Below, in pieces: positions 57,795 through 64,000 of a DNA stretch of 64,000 nucleotides. Position 1 is the stretch's first letter, and every line of letters begins with the position of its first letter. The DNA is from Plantactinospora sp. BC1 (GTDB lineage: Bacteria > Actinomycetota > Actinomycetes > Mycobacteriales > Micromonosporaceae), in NCBI RefSeq assembly GCF_003030345.1, contig NZ_CP028158.1:3596001-3660000 (forward strand). The letters are read 5' to 3'. A program made the position numbers and the translations under genes. The notes below the pieces were generated by a model, which saw only the letters and a program-made list of their open reading frames with translations, was not told the DNA's origin and searched no databases.

Positions 57795-58592
57795 ATGCCC
57801 GAGTTTCCCCGTACCGCACCGGTCACCGTCGTCGTCGACCTGCCGGCCGGCGCCTTCGAGATGGTCGCCGAGGAGCGCGAGTCGGCCGTCGTCGAGGTAC
57901 ACCCGTACGACGGCAGCGCCGAATCCCGCGAACAGGCTGCGCGCACCCAGGTCGGGCTGGACGGCGACGTGCTGTCGGTGGTCGTACCCGACCGGGCCGG
58001 CGGGTTGTTCCGGCTCCGCGCCGGCAGCGTACGTGCGCTGGTCCGGGTACCGCTGGACAGCTCCGGGCGGATCAAGGTCGCCTCCGCCGACGTACGCTGC
58101 CGGGGCCGTTACGCCGACCTGAGCGTCGGCTCGGCCTCCGGTGACGTCGAGATCGAGCACGTCACCGGCGACGCCGACGTCGACACGGCGAGCGGCGACA
58201 TCGAGGTGTCCCGGGTGGACGGCCGGCTGGAGGTCAAGGGAGCCTCCGGGGCGCTCGTCGCCCGACAGGTCGGCGGAGCGCTGCGGGCCCGGCTCGCCTC
58301 CGGAGACGTCGACGTCGCCGAGGCCGGTGACGCCGTCGAGATCAAGACCGCCTCCGGCGCCGTACGCGTCGGAGCGACCCGGCAGGGACGGATCCGGATC
58401 GGGACCGCCTCCGGTGACGTGGGTGTCGGGGTACGTTCCGGCACCGGGGTCTGGCTCGACCTCAGCACCGTCTCCGGCACCACCCGCAACCGGCTCGACC
58501 CGGGCACCGCGCCCACCTCGGCGGGCGGCCCCGGCCTGAGCCTGGAGGTCCGGACGGTGAGCGGCGACATCGAGGTACGCCGGGCGGCCTGA
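57795..58592 (+). CDS. DUF4097 toastrack beta-repeat protein
   Basis: A 265-residue beta-repeat protein of the DUF4097/toastrack group. Short strands recur with the phrase (V/T)(A/S)SG(D/A)V: VGSASGDVEIEHV, DTASGDIEVSRV, LASGDVDVAEA, TASGAVRVGA, GTASGDVGVGV and TVSGDIEVRRA. No signal peptide or membrane anchor is seen, so it is probably cytoplasmic. A GGAGGAG ribosome site precedes the ATG. It is the second gene after the HicB-like regulator. Molecular function is unknown; the family is often tied to membrane-stress modules. Confidence 0.85.
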   Translation: MPEFPRTAPVTVVVDLPAGAFEMVAEERESAVVEVHPYDGSAESREQAARTQVGLDGDVLSVVVPDRAGGLFRLRAGSVRALVRVPLDSSGRIKVASADVRCRGRYADLSVGSASGDVEIEHVTGDADVDTASGDIEVSRVDGRLEVKGASGALVARQVGGALRARLASGDVDVAEAGDAVEIKTASGAVRVGATRQGRIRIGTASGDVGVGVRSGTGVWLDLSTVSGTTRNRLDPGTAPTSAGGPGLSLEVRTVSGDIEVRRAA

Positions 58593-58628
58593 CCGGCCAG
58601 CCGCAGCACCTCCGGCCCGGCGACCGGC

Positions 58629-58967
58629 TCACCGGTCACCGGGCCGAGGCACGCCGAGCCTGGGCACGCCGGGCCTTGGCACGAGCCGGGGCACGCCGAG
58701 CCGAGGCACGCCGAGCCGAGGGACGCCGAGCCGAGGGACGCCGAGCCGAGGGACGGGCTGGGGAACGCCTGGCCGGGGCACGCGGGGCCGGCGGCGGTGT
58801 CGGGGCAGTGGCCGGCCGGACCGCCCGCGCCGGGTCGGACCGCCCGGTCGGGATGGTTCGCCGGCTCGCGGACGGCGTCGGCGGAGCCAGGCCCGGGCGG
58901 TCGCGGTCAGCAGGGCGGTGCCGAGGACCAGCAACCCGGTCCCCCACAGTCGGGCTCGATGAGGCAT
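58629..58967 (-). CDS. Small membrane protein with LGVPR repeats
   Basis: A possible 112-residue protein: one hydrophobic segment (about 8-24, LWGTGLLVLGTALLTATA), an Arg/Pro-rich stretch, then at least nine imperfect VPRLG pentapeptides encoded by the 15-base repeat below. The ATG at 58967 has GGAAGG some 12 bases upstream, at the outer limit of spacing. The repeat is open in several frames, so the exact C-terminus, and even whether the gene is real, is uncertain. Confidence 0.45.
   Translation of the reverse strand: MPHRARLWGTGLLVLGTALLTATARAWLRRRRPRAGEPSRPGGPTRRGRSGRPLPRHRRRPRVPRPGVPQPVPRLGVPRLGVPRLGVPRLGVPRLVPRPGVPRLGVPRPGDR
58644..58780. repeat. 15-bp minisatellite
   Basis: Four near-identical units of GSACGCCGAGCCGAG start at 58691, 58706, 58721 and 58736, with decayed copies on both sides. 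The first two begin GCACG and the last two GGACG. Units are direct and contiguous, without spacers, so this is a slippage minisatellite rather than CRISPR. Confidence 0.85.
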
Positions 58968-59120
58968 TCTGTCATCGACCTTCCACGAGCAGTGATCTTC
59001 CTGACTGGTGGTCCTCCGCACCGAACCGGGCTTGCCGACCGGCCGGTACGGAGGACCACGGCCCACCCGCCAGCCGGGCTGGCCGGCGAGGAACCGCAGG
59101 TACTCTCGCCGGCCCGTCGA

Positions 59121-59165
59121 CTGTCGGAAAAGAGCACCGCCGCCCTACCCCCGTGTTTCCGACAG
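59121..59165. promoter_or_regulatory. Inverted repeat upstream of the double-HTH regulator
   Basis: CTGTCGGAAA (59121-59130) and TTTCCGACAG (59156-59165) are perfect 10-base inverted repeats 25 bases apart. A third half-site, CTGTCGG, lies at 59174-59180. They end about 45 bases before the ATG at 59211 and may be operators of that regulator. Confidence 0.5.
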
Positions 59166-59210
59166 GCACCGCCGCTGTCGGGTAACGCCCATCCGGCAAG
59201 GACGACCGAC

Positions 59211-60275
59211 ATGCCCCCCGGACCTCCCGGCATCCACGACGACACGATCCGCGCCCGCTGCGCCAGTCCCGAGGCGGCGGCGTACACGCTCTACGTCCGG
59301 CACCTGGTCGGCGGGGCGGGGCTGGCCGGCGGGCAGGCGGAAGTCCTGCGTACCGCCGCCGCCCGTGGATTCCTGCCGGTCGGTTTCGGCAGGCAGACGC
59401 TCTCCGAGCACCTCTCCGGCCGGTACCGGCACGGGCCACCGTGGAGCACCACCGAGATGATCATCCGGTGCCTGCCGGAGCACGCGCCCCGGGACCGCAT
59501 CCGGGCCGAGGCCGCCACCCTGCACCGGGCCGCCGCCAGAGCGGCCACCGTCCGACAGGCTGCTGTCCGACAGGCCGCCCGCCGGTCTGTTCCGGATCCG
59601 AGCCACTCCGACAACCCGAGTCCGGACAGCCGCACCGGTCCGGACAACTCCGCCGACCGTCGCCCGGTCCGCGATCCGGCGGGCCCTCGGCCGGTACGTC
59701 GACCGAACGCCCCGGGACCCGTTCGACGCAACACACCCCGGCCCGGGCGTACCCCGAACAGCGCACCGATCGCCGAGGTCCGGCCGGACGGCAACCAGCC
59801 CCGGGGGCAGTACGGGCGCGGTGCCGGCCGGGGCTGGCCCGGGCCGGACGTCGCGGTCGACATCGCGGACCTGCGGGCCGACTGTGCCCGGCTGACGGTG
59901 CAGGTGCTGCTGCTCGGGGAGCACGGCTCTCATCCGGAATGGACCGTCGACCTGTCGGCGGCCCTGGAACGGCGGCAACGCAGCCCGCTGGGGCAGCTTT
60001 CCCGGCACATCGATCCGAACGCGGCACTGGCGCACCGCGCGCTCGCCGGATATCTCTGCGCGTACGCCGAACTCGGTCGCACCGGCGTCACCGAGTTGGC
60101 CATCCGGACCGGGCTGACCGCCGCCGTCGTCGCCGAGATCCTCACCGCCCGGCGGATGCCCACCGAGGCCGAGTTGCGCACCCTGGGTGCCGTGCTCGGC
60201 GTGGACGGCGTCGTCCTGCGGCAACTCGCCGCGCACGCCCGGGGCCTGCACGGTGCGGTACCGGAGAACCGCTGA
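59211..60275 (+). CDS. Putative regulator with helix-turn-helix regions at both ends
   Basis: A 354-residue protein I cannot place in a named family. Residues about 10-110 look like the N-terminal DNA-binding region common in large actinobacterial regulators (RQTLSEHLSGRYRHGPPW, MIIRCLPEHA). A basic, Pro/Ser-rich disordered linker (about 115-215) follows. Residues about 220-350 are helical and hold a second XRE-like HTH: TELAIRTGLTAAVVAEILTA then EAELRTLGAVLGV. ATG at 59211 follows AAGGA. The upstream inverted repeat suggests autoregulation. Confidence 0.65.
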   Translation: MPPGPPGIHDDTIRARCASPEAAAYTLYVRHLVGGAGLAGGQAEVLRTAAARGFLPVGFGRQTLSEHLSGRYRHGPPWSTTEMIIRCLPEHAPRDRIRAEAATLHRAAARAATVRQAAVRQAARRSVPDPSHSDNPSPDSRTGPDNSADRRPVRDPAGPRPVRRPNAPGPVRRNTPRPGRTPNSAPIAEVRPDGNQPRGQYGRGAGRGWPGPDVAVDIADLRADCARLTVQVLLLGEHGSHPEWTVDLSAALERRQRSPLGQLSRHIDPNAALAHRALAGYLCAYAELGRTGVTELAIRTGLTAAVVAEILTARRMPTEAELRTLGAVLGVDGVVLRQLAAHARGLHGAVPENR

Positions 60276-60289
60276 ACCACTGCCGTTCT

Positions 60290-60314
60290 CAGCCGCTGTC
60301 GTCCTCAGCGGCTG
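60290..60314. terminator. Hairpin between convergent genes
   Basis: CAGCCGCTG and CAGCGGCTG form a perfect nine-pair stem with a seven-base loop, overlapping the stop codon of the minus-strand MFS gene and 15 bases after the plus-strand regulator. Likely a bidirectional terminator, again without a U-tract. Confidence 0.55.
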
Positions 60315-61945
60315 CCGTTCTCGGCCGGCATCGTCGGACGGCTGGGTCCGCCGCCGGAGGGGGTTGACCGCTGCCCGGTGCGCGCGAGCACGGCCACGGC
60401 ACCCGCGAGCGCGACGAACGCGCCGAGCAACAGACCGCGCCGGTAACCCGCCACCAGCGCCGGGGCGCCCGCCGGTTCCGGTTCACCGGCGGTCACCGCG
60501 ACGGCCACGGCGACCAGCACGGCCACCCCGACCGCCAGCCCGACCTGCTGCGAGGTGTTGACCAACCCGGCGACGAGTCCCCGGTCCGCCGCCGGCACAC
60601 CGGTGGTGGCCAGCACCGTCGCCGCGACGAACGCGCTGCCCAGCCCCAGTCCGAAGAGGAGCAGTCCGGCGAACAGGTCCCGCAGGTAGGAGCCGTCGAC
60701 CGGAATCCGGGACAGCGACACCTGCCCGGCCGCCACCAGCGCCAGCCCGGCGGCCGCCAGTACGCGGGGCGGCCACCGCCCGGCCAGCCGGGCGGCCAGG
60801 GCGCTGCCGACGAACGCGGCCAGCGCCGCCGGGGCCATCGCCAGCCCGGTCCGGACCGGGTCGTGCCCGAGTACCCGTTGCAGATAGAGCACCAGGAAGA
60901 ACCCCTGGCTGCCGACCACCGCCATCAGGCAGAGGATCGCCACGTTCGCGGCGGCGACCGGGCCGCCCCGGAGGAACCGCGGTGGCACCAGCGGCGCGGC
61001 GGCCCGGCGCTCGACCAGTGGGAAAGCGCTGAGCAGCGCCACCGCGCCGGCCAGGGTGCCGAGCGTGCCCGGCGCGCCGAAGCCGGAGCGCTGGCCGAGT
61101 GTCACGCCGTGGATCAGCAGTCCCAGGCCGACCGTCACCGCGACGGCCCCGGGCAGGTCGAGCCCGGCCGACCGGCCCCGGCGGTTCGTCGCCGGCTCCG
61201 CCGAGCGGCCCCGGCGGTTCGTCGCCGGCTCGGACGAGGAACCGGCGGTTTCCGGATCCCGGTCGCGACGCACACCCGGGCGGTCGTCGGGCAGCAGCCG
61301 GCCGGCCAGCGGCAGCGCCAGGGCGCAGACCGGCACGTTGACCAGGAAGACCAGTTGCCAACCGGCCAGTTCGGTCAGCACGCCGCCGAGGACCAGCCCG
61401 ACGGCGGCGCCGGACGCGCCGAGGGCGCTCCAGACCCCGAGCGCCCGGTTCCGGGCGGGACCGTCCGGGAAGAGTCCGAGCAGCAGCGCGAAGCCGGTCG
61501 CGGAGACCAGGGCCGCCCCGACCCCCTGCACCGCCCGCGCGCCGAGCAGCGGCGCCGCCGACCCGGCCAGCCCGCAGGCCAGCGAGGCGAGTCCGAACAG
61601 GCCGGTGCCGGCGACGAAAACCCGTCGCCGGCCGAGCCGGTCACCGGTACGCCCGCCGAGCACGAGCAGCCCGCCGAAGGTGACCGCGTAGAGCGAGACG
61701 ACGTACTGGAGGGTGCTCTCGGTGAGCACCAGGTCCAGCCGGATCGCGTCGAGCGCGACGGTGGTGACGGTGCTGTCCAGCACGACCATGAACTGCACCG
61801 CGCAGAGCAGCCCGAGCGCGCCCCCGTGCCGCGCCGAACCGCCCACCGGCACACCGCCGACCGCCGACACACCACCGCCGACCGCCGGCACACCGCCGCC
61901 GCTCGGCACACCGCCGCCGCTCGGCACGCCGCCGCCGGTCGTCAT
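60305..61945 (-). CDS. DHA2-type (14-TM) MFS drug exporter
   Basis: A 546-residue exporter of the EmrB/QacA type. Motif A GGRTGDRLGRRRVF lies near 97, motif C-like GLVLGGVLTELAGW near 180 (GASGAAVGLVLGG), and about 14 helices are predicted. VLDSTVTTVALD in helix 1 is typical of DHA2. The N-terminus is a run of GGGVPS/AVGG repeats (about 4-33), and a duplicated 11-residue EPATNRRGRSA lies in the central loop. ATG at 61945 overlaps the end of the interrupted SDR gene by ATGA. Together with the SDR and the divergent LysR gene it looks like a regulated efflux or detoxification unit. Confidence 0.9.
   Translation of the reverse strand: MTTGGGVPSGGGVPSGGGVPAVGGGVSAVGGVPVGGSARHGGALGLLCAVQFMVVLDSTVTTVALDAIRLDLVLTESTLQYVVSLYAVTFGGLLVLGGRTGDRLGRRRVFVAGTGLFGLASLACGLAGSAAPLLGARAVQGVGAALVSATGFALLLGLFPDGPARNRALGVWSALGASGAAVGLVLGGVLTELAGWQLVFLVNVPVCALALPLAGRLLPDDRPGVRRDRDPETAGSSSEPATNRRGRSAEPATNRRGRSAGLDLPGAVAVTVGLGLLIHGVTLGQRSGFGAPGTLGTLAGAVALLSAFPLVERRAAAPLVPPRFLRGGPVAAANVAILCLMAVVGSQGFFLVLYLQRVLGHDPVRTGLAMAPAALAAFVGSALAARLAGRWPPRVLAAAGLALVAAGQVSLSRIPVDGSYLRDLFAGLLLFGLGLGSAFVAATVLATTGVPAADRGLVAGLVNTSQQVGLAVGVAVLVAVAVAVTAGEPEPAGAPALVAGYRRGLLLGAFVALAGAVAVLARTGQRSTPSGGGPSRPTMPAENGSR
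61173..61231. repeat. 26-bp direct repeat, 33-bp period
   Basis: An identical 26-base sequence beginning CGGCCCCGGCGGTTCGTCGC occupies 61173-61198 and 61206-61231. In frame it duplicates an 11-residue segment in the cytoplasmic loop of the MFS exporter. A recent tandem duplication. Confidence 0.85.
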
Positions 61946-62688
61946 GCCGTGAGTCCGCCGTCGAGCGCGATGGTCACCCCGTTGAGATAGTCGGCGCCGG
62001 GACCGGCCAGGAAGAGCGTCGCCGCCGCCACGTCGGCCGCGGTGCCGAGCCGCCGGGCCGGGATCGTCGGCAGGATGTGCGCCTCGACGTCCACCGCCGC
62101 CTACACCGGAAACGACATCGGGCCGTCCCGCACGATCCCCGGGTTGACGCCGTTGACCCGCAGTCCCTGCGGGCCGTACTCGATCGCCCAGGTGCGGGTG
62201 AGGTTGTCCAGGGCCGCCTTCGAGGAGTTGTAGATCGAGGAACCGGCCCAGCTCCTCGTCGTACCGATGGAACTGATGTTGACGATCCGGCCGCCCCCTC
62301 CGCGCAGCAGGTGCGGCAGCGCGGCCTGGGTCAGGAAGTACGTCGACCTGTAGTTGAGCCCGACCACCCGGTCGAACTCCTCCTCGGTGCTCTCGTGGGT
62401 CGGGCCGGCCGTGTACGCGGCGGCGTTGTTCACCAGGATGTCCAACCCGCCGAACCGTTCGACGGTGGCCCGGAGCACCTCGCCGTGGCTCTGCCGTCGA
62501 CTCAGGTCGGCCGGTACGAAGAGTCCGTCGTCCAGTTCCGCCGCCACCGCCGTACCCAGGTCGGTGCGGCGGCCGACCACCGTGACGGCGGCACCCGCTC
62601 CGGCGAGTACCCGGGCGATGGCCGCACCGATCCCGCCGGTGCCGCCGGTCACCAGCGCCACCCTGCCGCTCAGTTCGCGATCACTCAT
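61942..62688 (-). pseudogene. Short-chain dehydrogenase interrupted by an in-frame amber codon
   Basis: The SDR reads normally for 195 codons: TGGTGGIG cofactor motif (14-21), NNAA near 88, Ser139/140, catalytic Tyr153 and Lys157 (YNSSK). A TAG at 62103-62101 then stops it. In the same frame the next 52 codons continue with the usual SDR ending (LPTIPARRLGTAADVAAAT, then LNGVTIALDGG) to a TGA at 61942 that overlaps the MFS ATG by four bases. The uninterrupted length of 248 residues is standard. So one substitution broke a complete gene, or there is a sequencing error or readthrough. The truncated product lacks the last strand and helix needed for the fold. Confidence 0.88.
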
Positions 62689-62758
62689 GCCTCGACGCTA
62701 GGAGCCGCCCTTCATAACGGTCAAAGACTCGGTTCGCATGAGTTGATAACGTCAGTGC
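62689..62758. promoter_or_regulatory. Divergent LysR/SDR promoter region
   Basis: Only 70 bases separate the two starts. On the minus strand TTGACC (62724-62719) and TAGCGT (62700-62695), 18 bases apart, would start transcription at about the SDR ATG, giving a leaderless mRNA. ATAACG occurs twice, at 62714 and 62746. A LysR-type site with TCA and TGA arms (62721-62741) lies between them. Confidence 0.45.
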
Positions 62759-63658
62759 ATGAACTTCGAGCTGCGCCAGTTGGCGGCGTTCGTCGCGGTC
62801 GCCGAGGAGCTGCACTTCGGCCGGGCCGCCGCCCGGCTGCACATCGCGCAGCCCGCGCTCTCCCAGCAGATCCTCCGGCTGGAGGCCGCGCTCGGGGCGG
62901 ACCTGCTGGTCCGGCAGCGCCGCCGGACGACACTGAGCGAGGCCGGCCGGCTCTTCCTGGTCGAGGCCCGCCGGACCCTGCACCAGGCCCGGGTGGCGCA
63001 GACGGTGGCCGAGCGCGCCCAGCGCGGCGAGTTGGGCCGGCTGCGGATCGGCTACACCCCCACCGCCTCGTCCCAGCAGTTCCTCCGGATCCTCGGCGGT
63101 TTCCAGCGGGACGCCCCCGAGGTCGACCTGAGCCTCACCGAGCTGCCGATCGGCTCGATCGCCGAGCCGCTGCGCGAGGACGTCGTCGACGTCGCCTTCG
63201 TGGTGACCCTCGGCGAGTTCGACTGCGCCTGGCTGGGCGAGGACATCACGCTGCGGCAGCTCTCCCGGGAGGCGTTCCTGGCGGCGGTACCGGCCGACCA
63301 CCGGCTGGCCGGCAAGCCGGAGATCGATCTCACCGACCTGGCGGCGGAGTCCTTCGCCTTCCTGGCCCGCGACCTCTGTCCGCACTGGTACGACATGGTG
63401 CTGGAGGTCTGCCGGCAGGGCGGCTTCACGCCCCGGCCGGTGCACGAGGCCGGTGGCGTCGGCACCCAGTTGACCCTGGTGGCCGCCGGAGTCGGCGTCG
63501 CCCTGGTGCAGGAGTCCGCCCGGCTGCTGCGTGACGACGGGATCGCCTACCTGCCGATCCGCCAGACGGTGCCGCAGGTCAGCTCCGGAGTCGCCTGGCG
63601 GGCCGACGACCCGTCTCCGGTGCTCCGCCGGTTCCGCACGGCGCTCGCCGCCGACTGA
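62759..63658 (+). CDS. LysR-family transcriptional regulator
   Basis: A 299-residue LysR regulator with an N-terminal winged helix (FVAVAEELHFGRAAARLHIA, shown as EELHFGRAAARLHIAQPALS across 17-36) and a two-lobed effector domain (LRIGYTPTASSQQFLRI near 97; VAAGVGVALVQES near 241). Divergent from the SDR-MFS pair, which it presumably controls in response to a small molecule. Standard length and layout. Confidence 0.92.
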   Translation: MNFELRQLAAFVAVAEELHFGRAAARLHIAQPALSQQILRLEAALGADLLVRQRRRTTLSEAGRLFLVEARRTLHQARVAQTVAERAQRGELGRLRIGYTPTASSQQFLRILGGFQRDAPEVDLSLTELPIGSIAEPLREDVVDVAFVVTLGEFDCAWLGEDITLRQLSREAFLAAVPADHRLAGKPEIDLTDLAAESFAFLARDLCPHWYDMVLEVCRQGGFTPRPVHEAGGVGTQLTLVAAGVGVALVQESARLLRDDGIAYLPIRQTVPQVSSGVAWRADDPSPVLRRFRTALAAD

Positions 63659-63840
63659 CCACCCGCCCCGGCGCGCCGGTGGTTACCCGGGCGGCGACGG
63701 CCGATCCGTCCACCCTGGACGGTGCTGTTCGCCCGGCGGGCATCTCAATCTATGGACGTCTATGTTGCCGCCTCTCCGGTGATGTGCTTCGGTCGGTGTA
63801 CAGGAGTGCCGGTATGACCGGTATCCAGGGGAGGCGCACC

Positions 63841-64000
63841 ATGAATACAGTTAAAAGGCTTACGTGGGGAGTAACGGGTCTCGCCCTGCTGCTCACGTTC
63901 GCCGTACCGGGACCGCCGGCGGGGACGGCTGCCGCGATGGCGGGCCCGCCGGGCCTCGCCGGATATGCCGTACCGGCCGAATCGTCCACCCCGCCCGGTG
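63841..64000 (+). CDS. N-terminus of a secreted protein (runs off the window)
   Basis: An open frame of 53 codons reaching the window end without a stop. It begins MNTVKRLTWGVTGLALLL, a basic start followed by a hydrophobic core and a small-residue region (PAGTAAAMAG), that is, a Sec-type signal peptide. A strong GGGGAGG lies about eight bases before the ATG. AT-rich first codons (AAT ACA GTT AAA) are unusual for this genome and typical of efficient initiation. Function cannot be read from the fragment. Confidence 0.75.
   Translation, partial: MNTVKRLTWGVTGLALLLTFAVPGPPAGTAAAMAGPPGLAGYAVPAESSTPPG

Noticed and set aside
58644-58780. Possible CRISPR-like array
   Set aside because: The 15-bp units are contiguous with no spacers; it is a minisatellite.
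62101-62688. Treating the SDR as a complete 195-residue gene
   Set aside because: The downstream in-frame codons encode the missing SDR C-terminus and end in an ATGA overlap with the next gene, so the TAG is an interruption rather than a natural stop.

Overview
This window is about 64 kb of very GC-rich chromosomal DNA. Genes are densely packed, use GTG starts freely, and often overlap by four bases (ATGA or GTGA). The gene content is that of a spore-forming actinomycete. Three conserved actinobacterial blocks are present: ftsK / rimO-pgsA-cinA-clgR-pspA-pspM, thyX-dapA-RNase J, and lhr with nei a few genes away. With F420-type oxidoreductases, an IdeR box and a Spo0M-like protein, a Micromonosporaceae-type genome is the best guess; this is inference from content and synteny, not a database match. 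No rRNA, tRNA, CRISPR array, insertion sequence, integrase or replication origin was seen.

Left part (1-18.6 kb). A quinate/shikimate catabolic region holds an MFS exporter, an acyl-CoA dehydrogenase, a two-domain 3-dehydroshikimate dehydratase and a TetR regulator on the minus strand. Divergently lie an NAD-type quinate/shikimate dehydrogenase and an Nramp-fold transporter that lacks the metal-binding residues. A TTGACA promoter with a palindromic operator at its start point ties the region together. Next come a UdgX-type uracil-DNA glycosylase, a MocR regulator divergent from a PNPOx-GNAT fusion and a LysE exporter, a Spo0M-like protein, a pair of CNNM/CorC-type CBS proteins, and a sugar-lactone oxidase joined to an orphan Anabaena-sensory-rhodopsin-transducer (ASRT) homologue.

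Middle (18.6-42.8 kb). A tightly overlapping six-gene Mrp Na+/H+ antiporter operon (A and B fused) is followed by the giant helicase Lhr, an IdeR-boxed siderophore-interacting protein, an LLM oxidoreductase, an acetyltransferase, a SAM hydrolase, a CPCC protein and Nei. A large multicopper-oxidase-like protein with three fibronectin domains follows; three of its expected copper-ligand histidines are glutamine. Then comes the minus-strand envelope-stress and cell-division block: ftsK, an ornithine-cyclodeaminase-like gene, rimO, pgsA, cinA, clgR, pspA, pspM.

Right part (48.9-64 kb). Two YbjN-type genes, a DUF2784 membrane protein, a secreted alpha-lytic-type protease, RNase J, dapA and thyX are followed by a ribbon-helix-helix/toastrack operon under an array of TGACGTCA palindromes. 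Then come a repeat-bearing small membrane protein, a double-HTH regulator, and a LysR gene divergent from an SDR-MFS pair in which the SDR carries an in-frame amber codon. The window ends inside a gene for a secreted protein.

The strongest leads are the degenerate multicopper oxidase, the metal-site-less Nramp-like transporter in a quinate operon, the orphan ASRT, the operator array with a probable leaderless start, and the amber-interrupted SDR.
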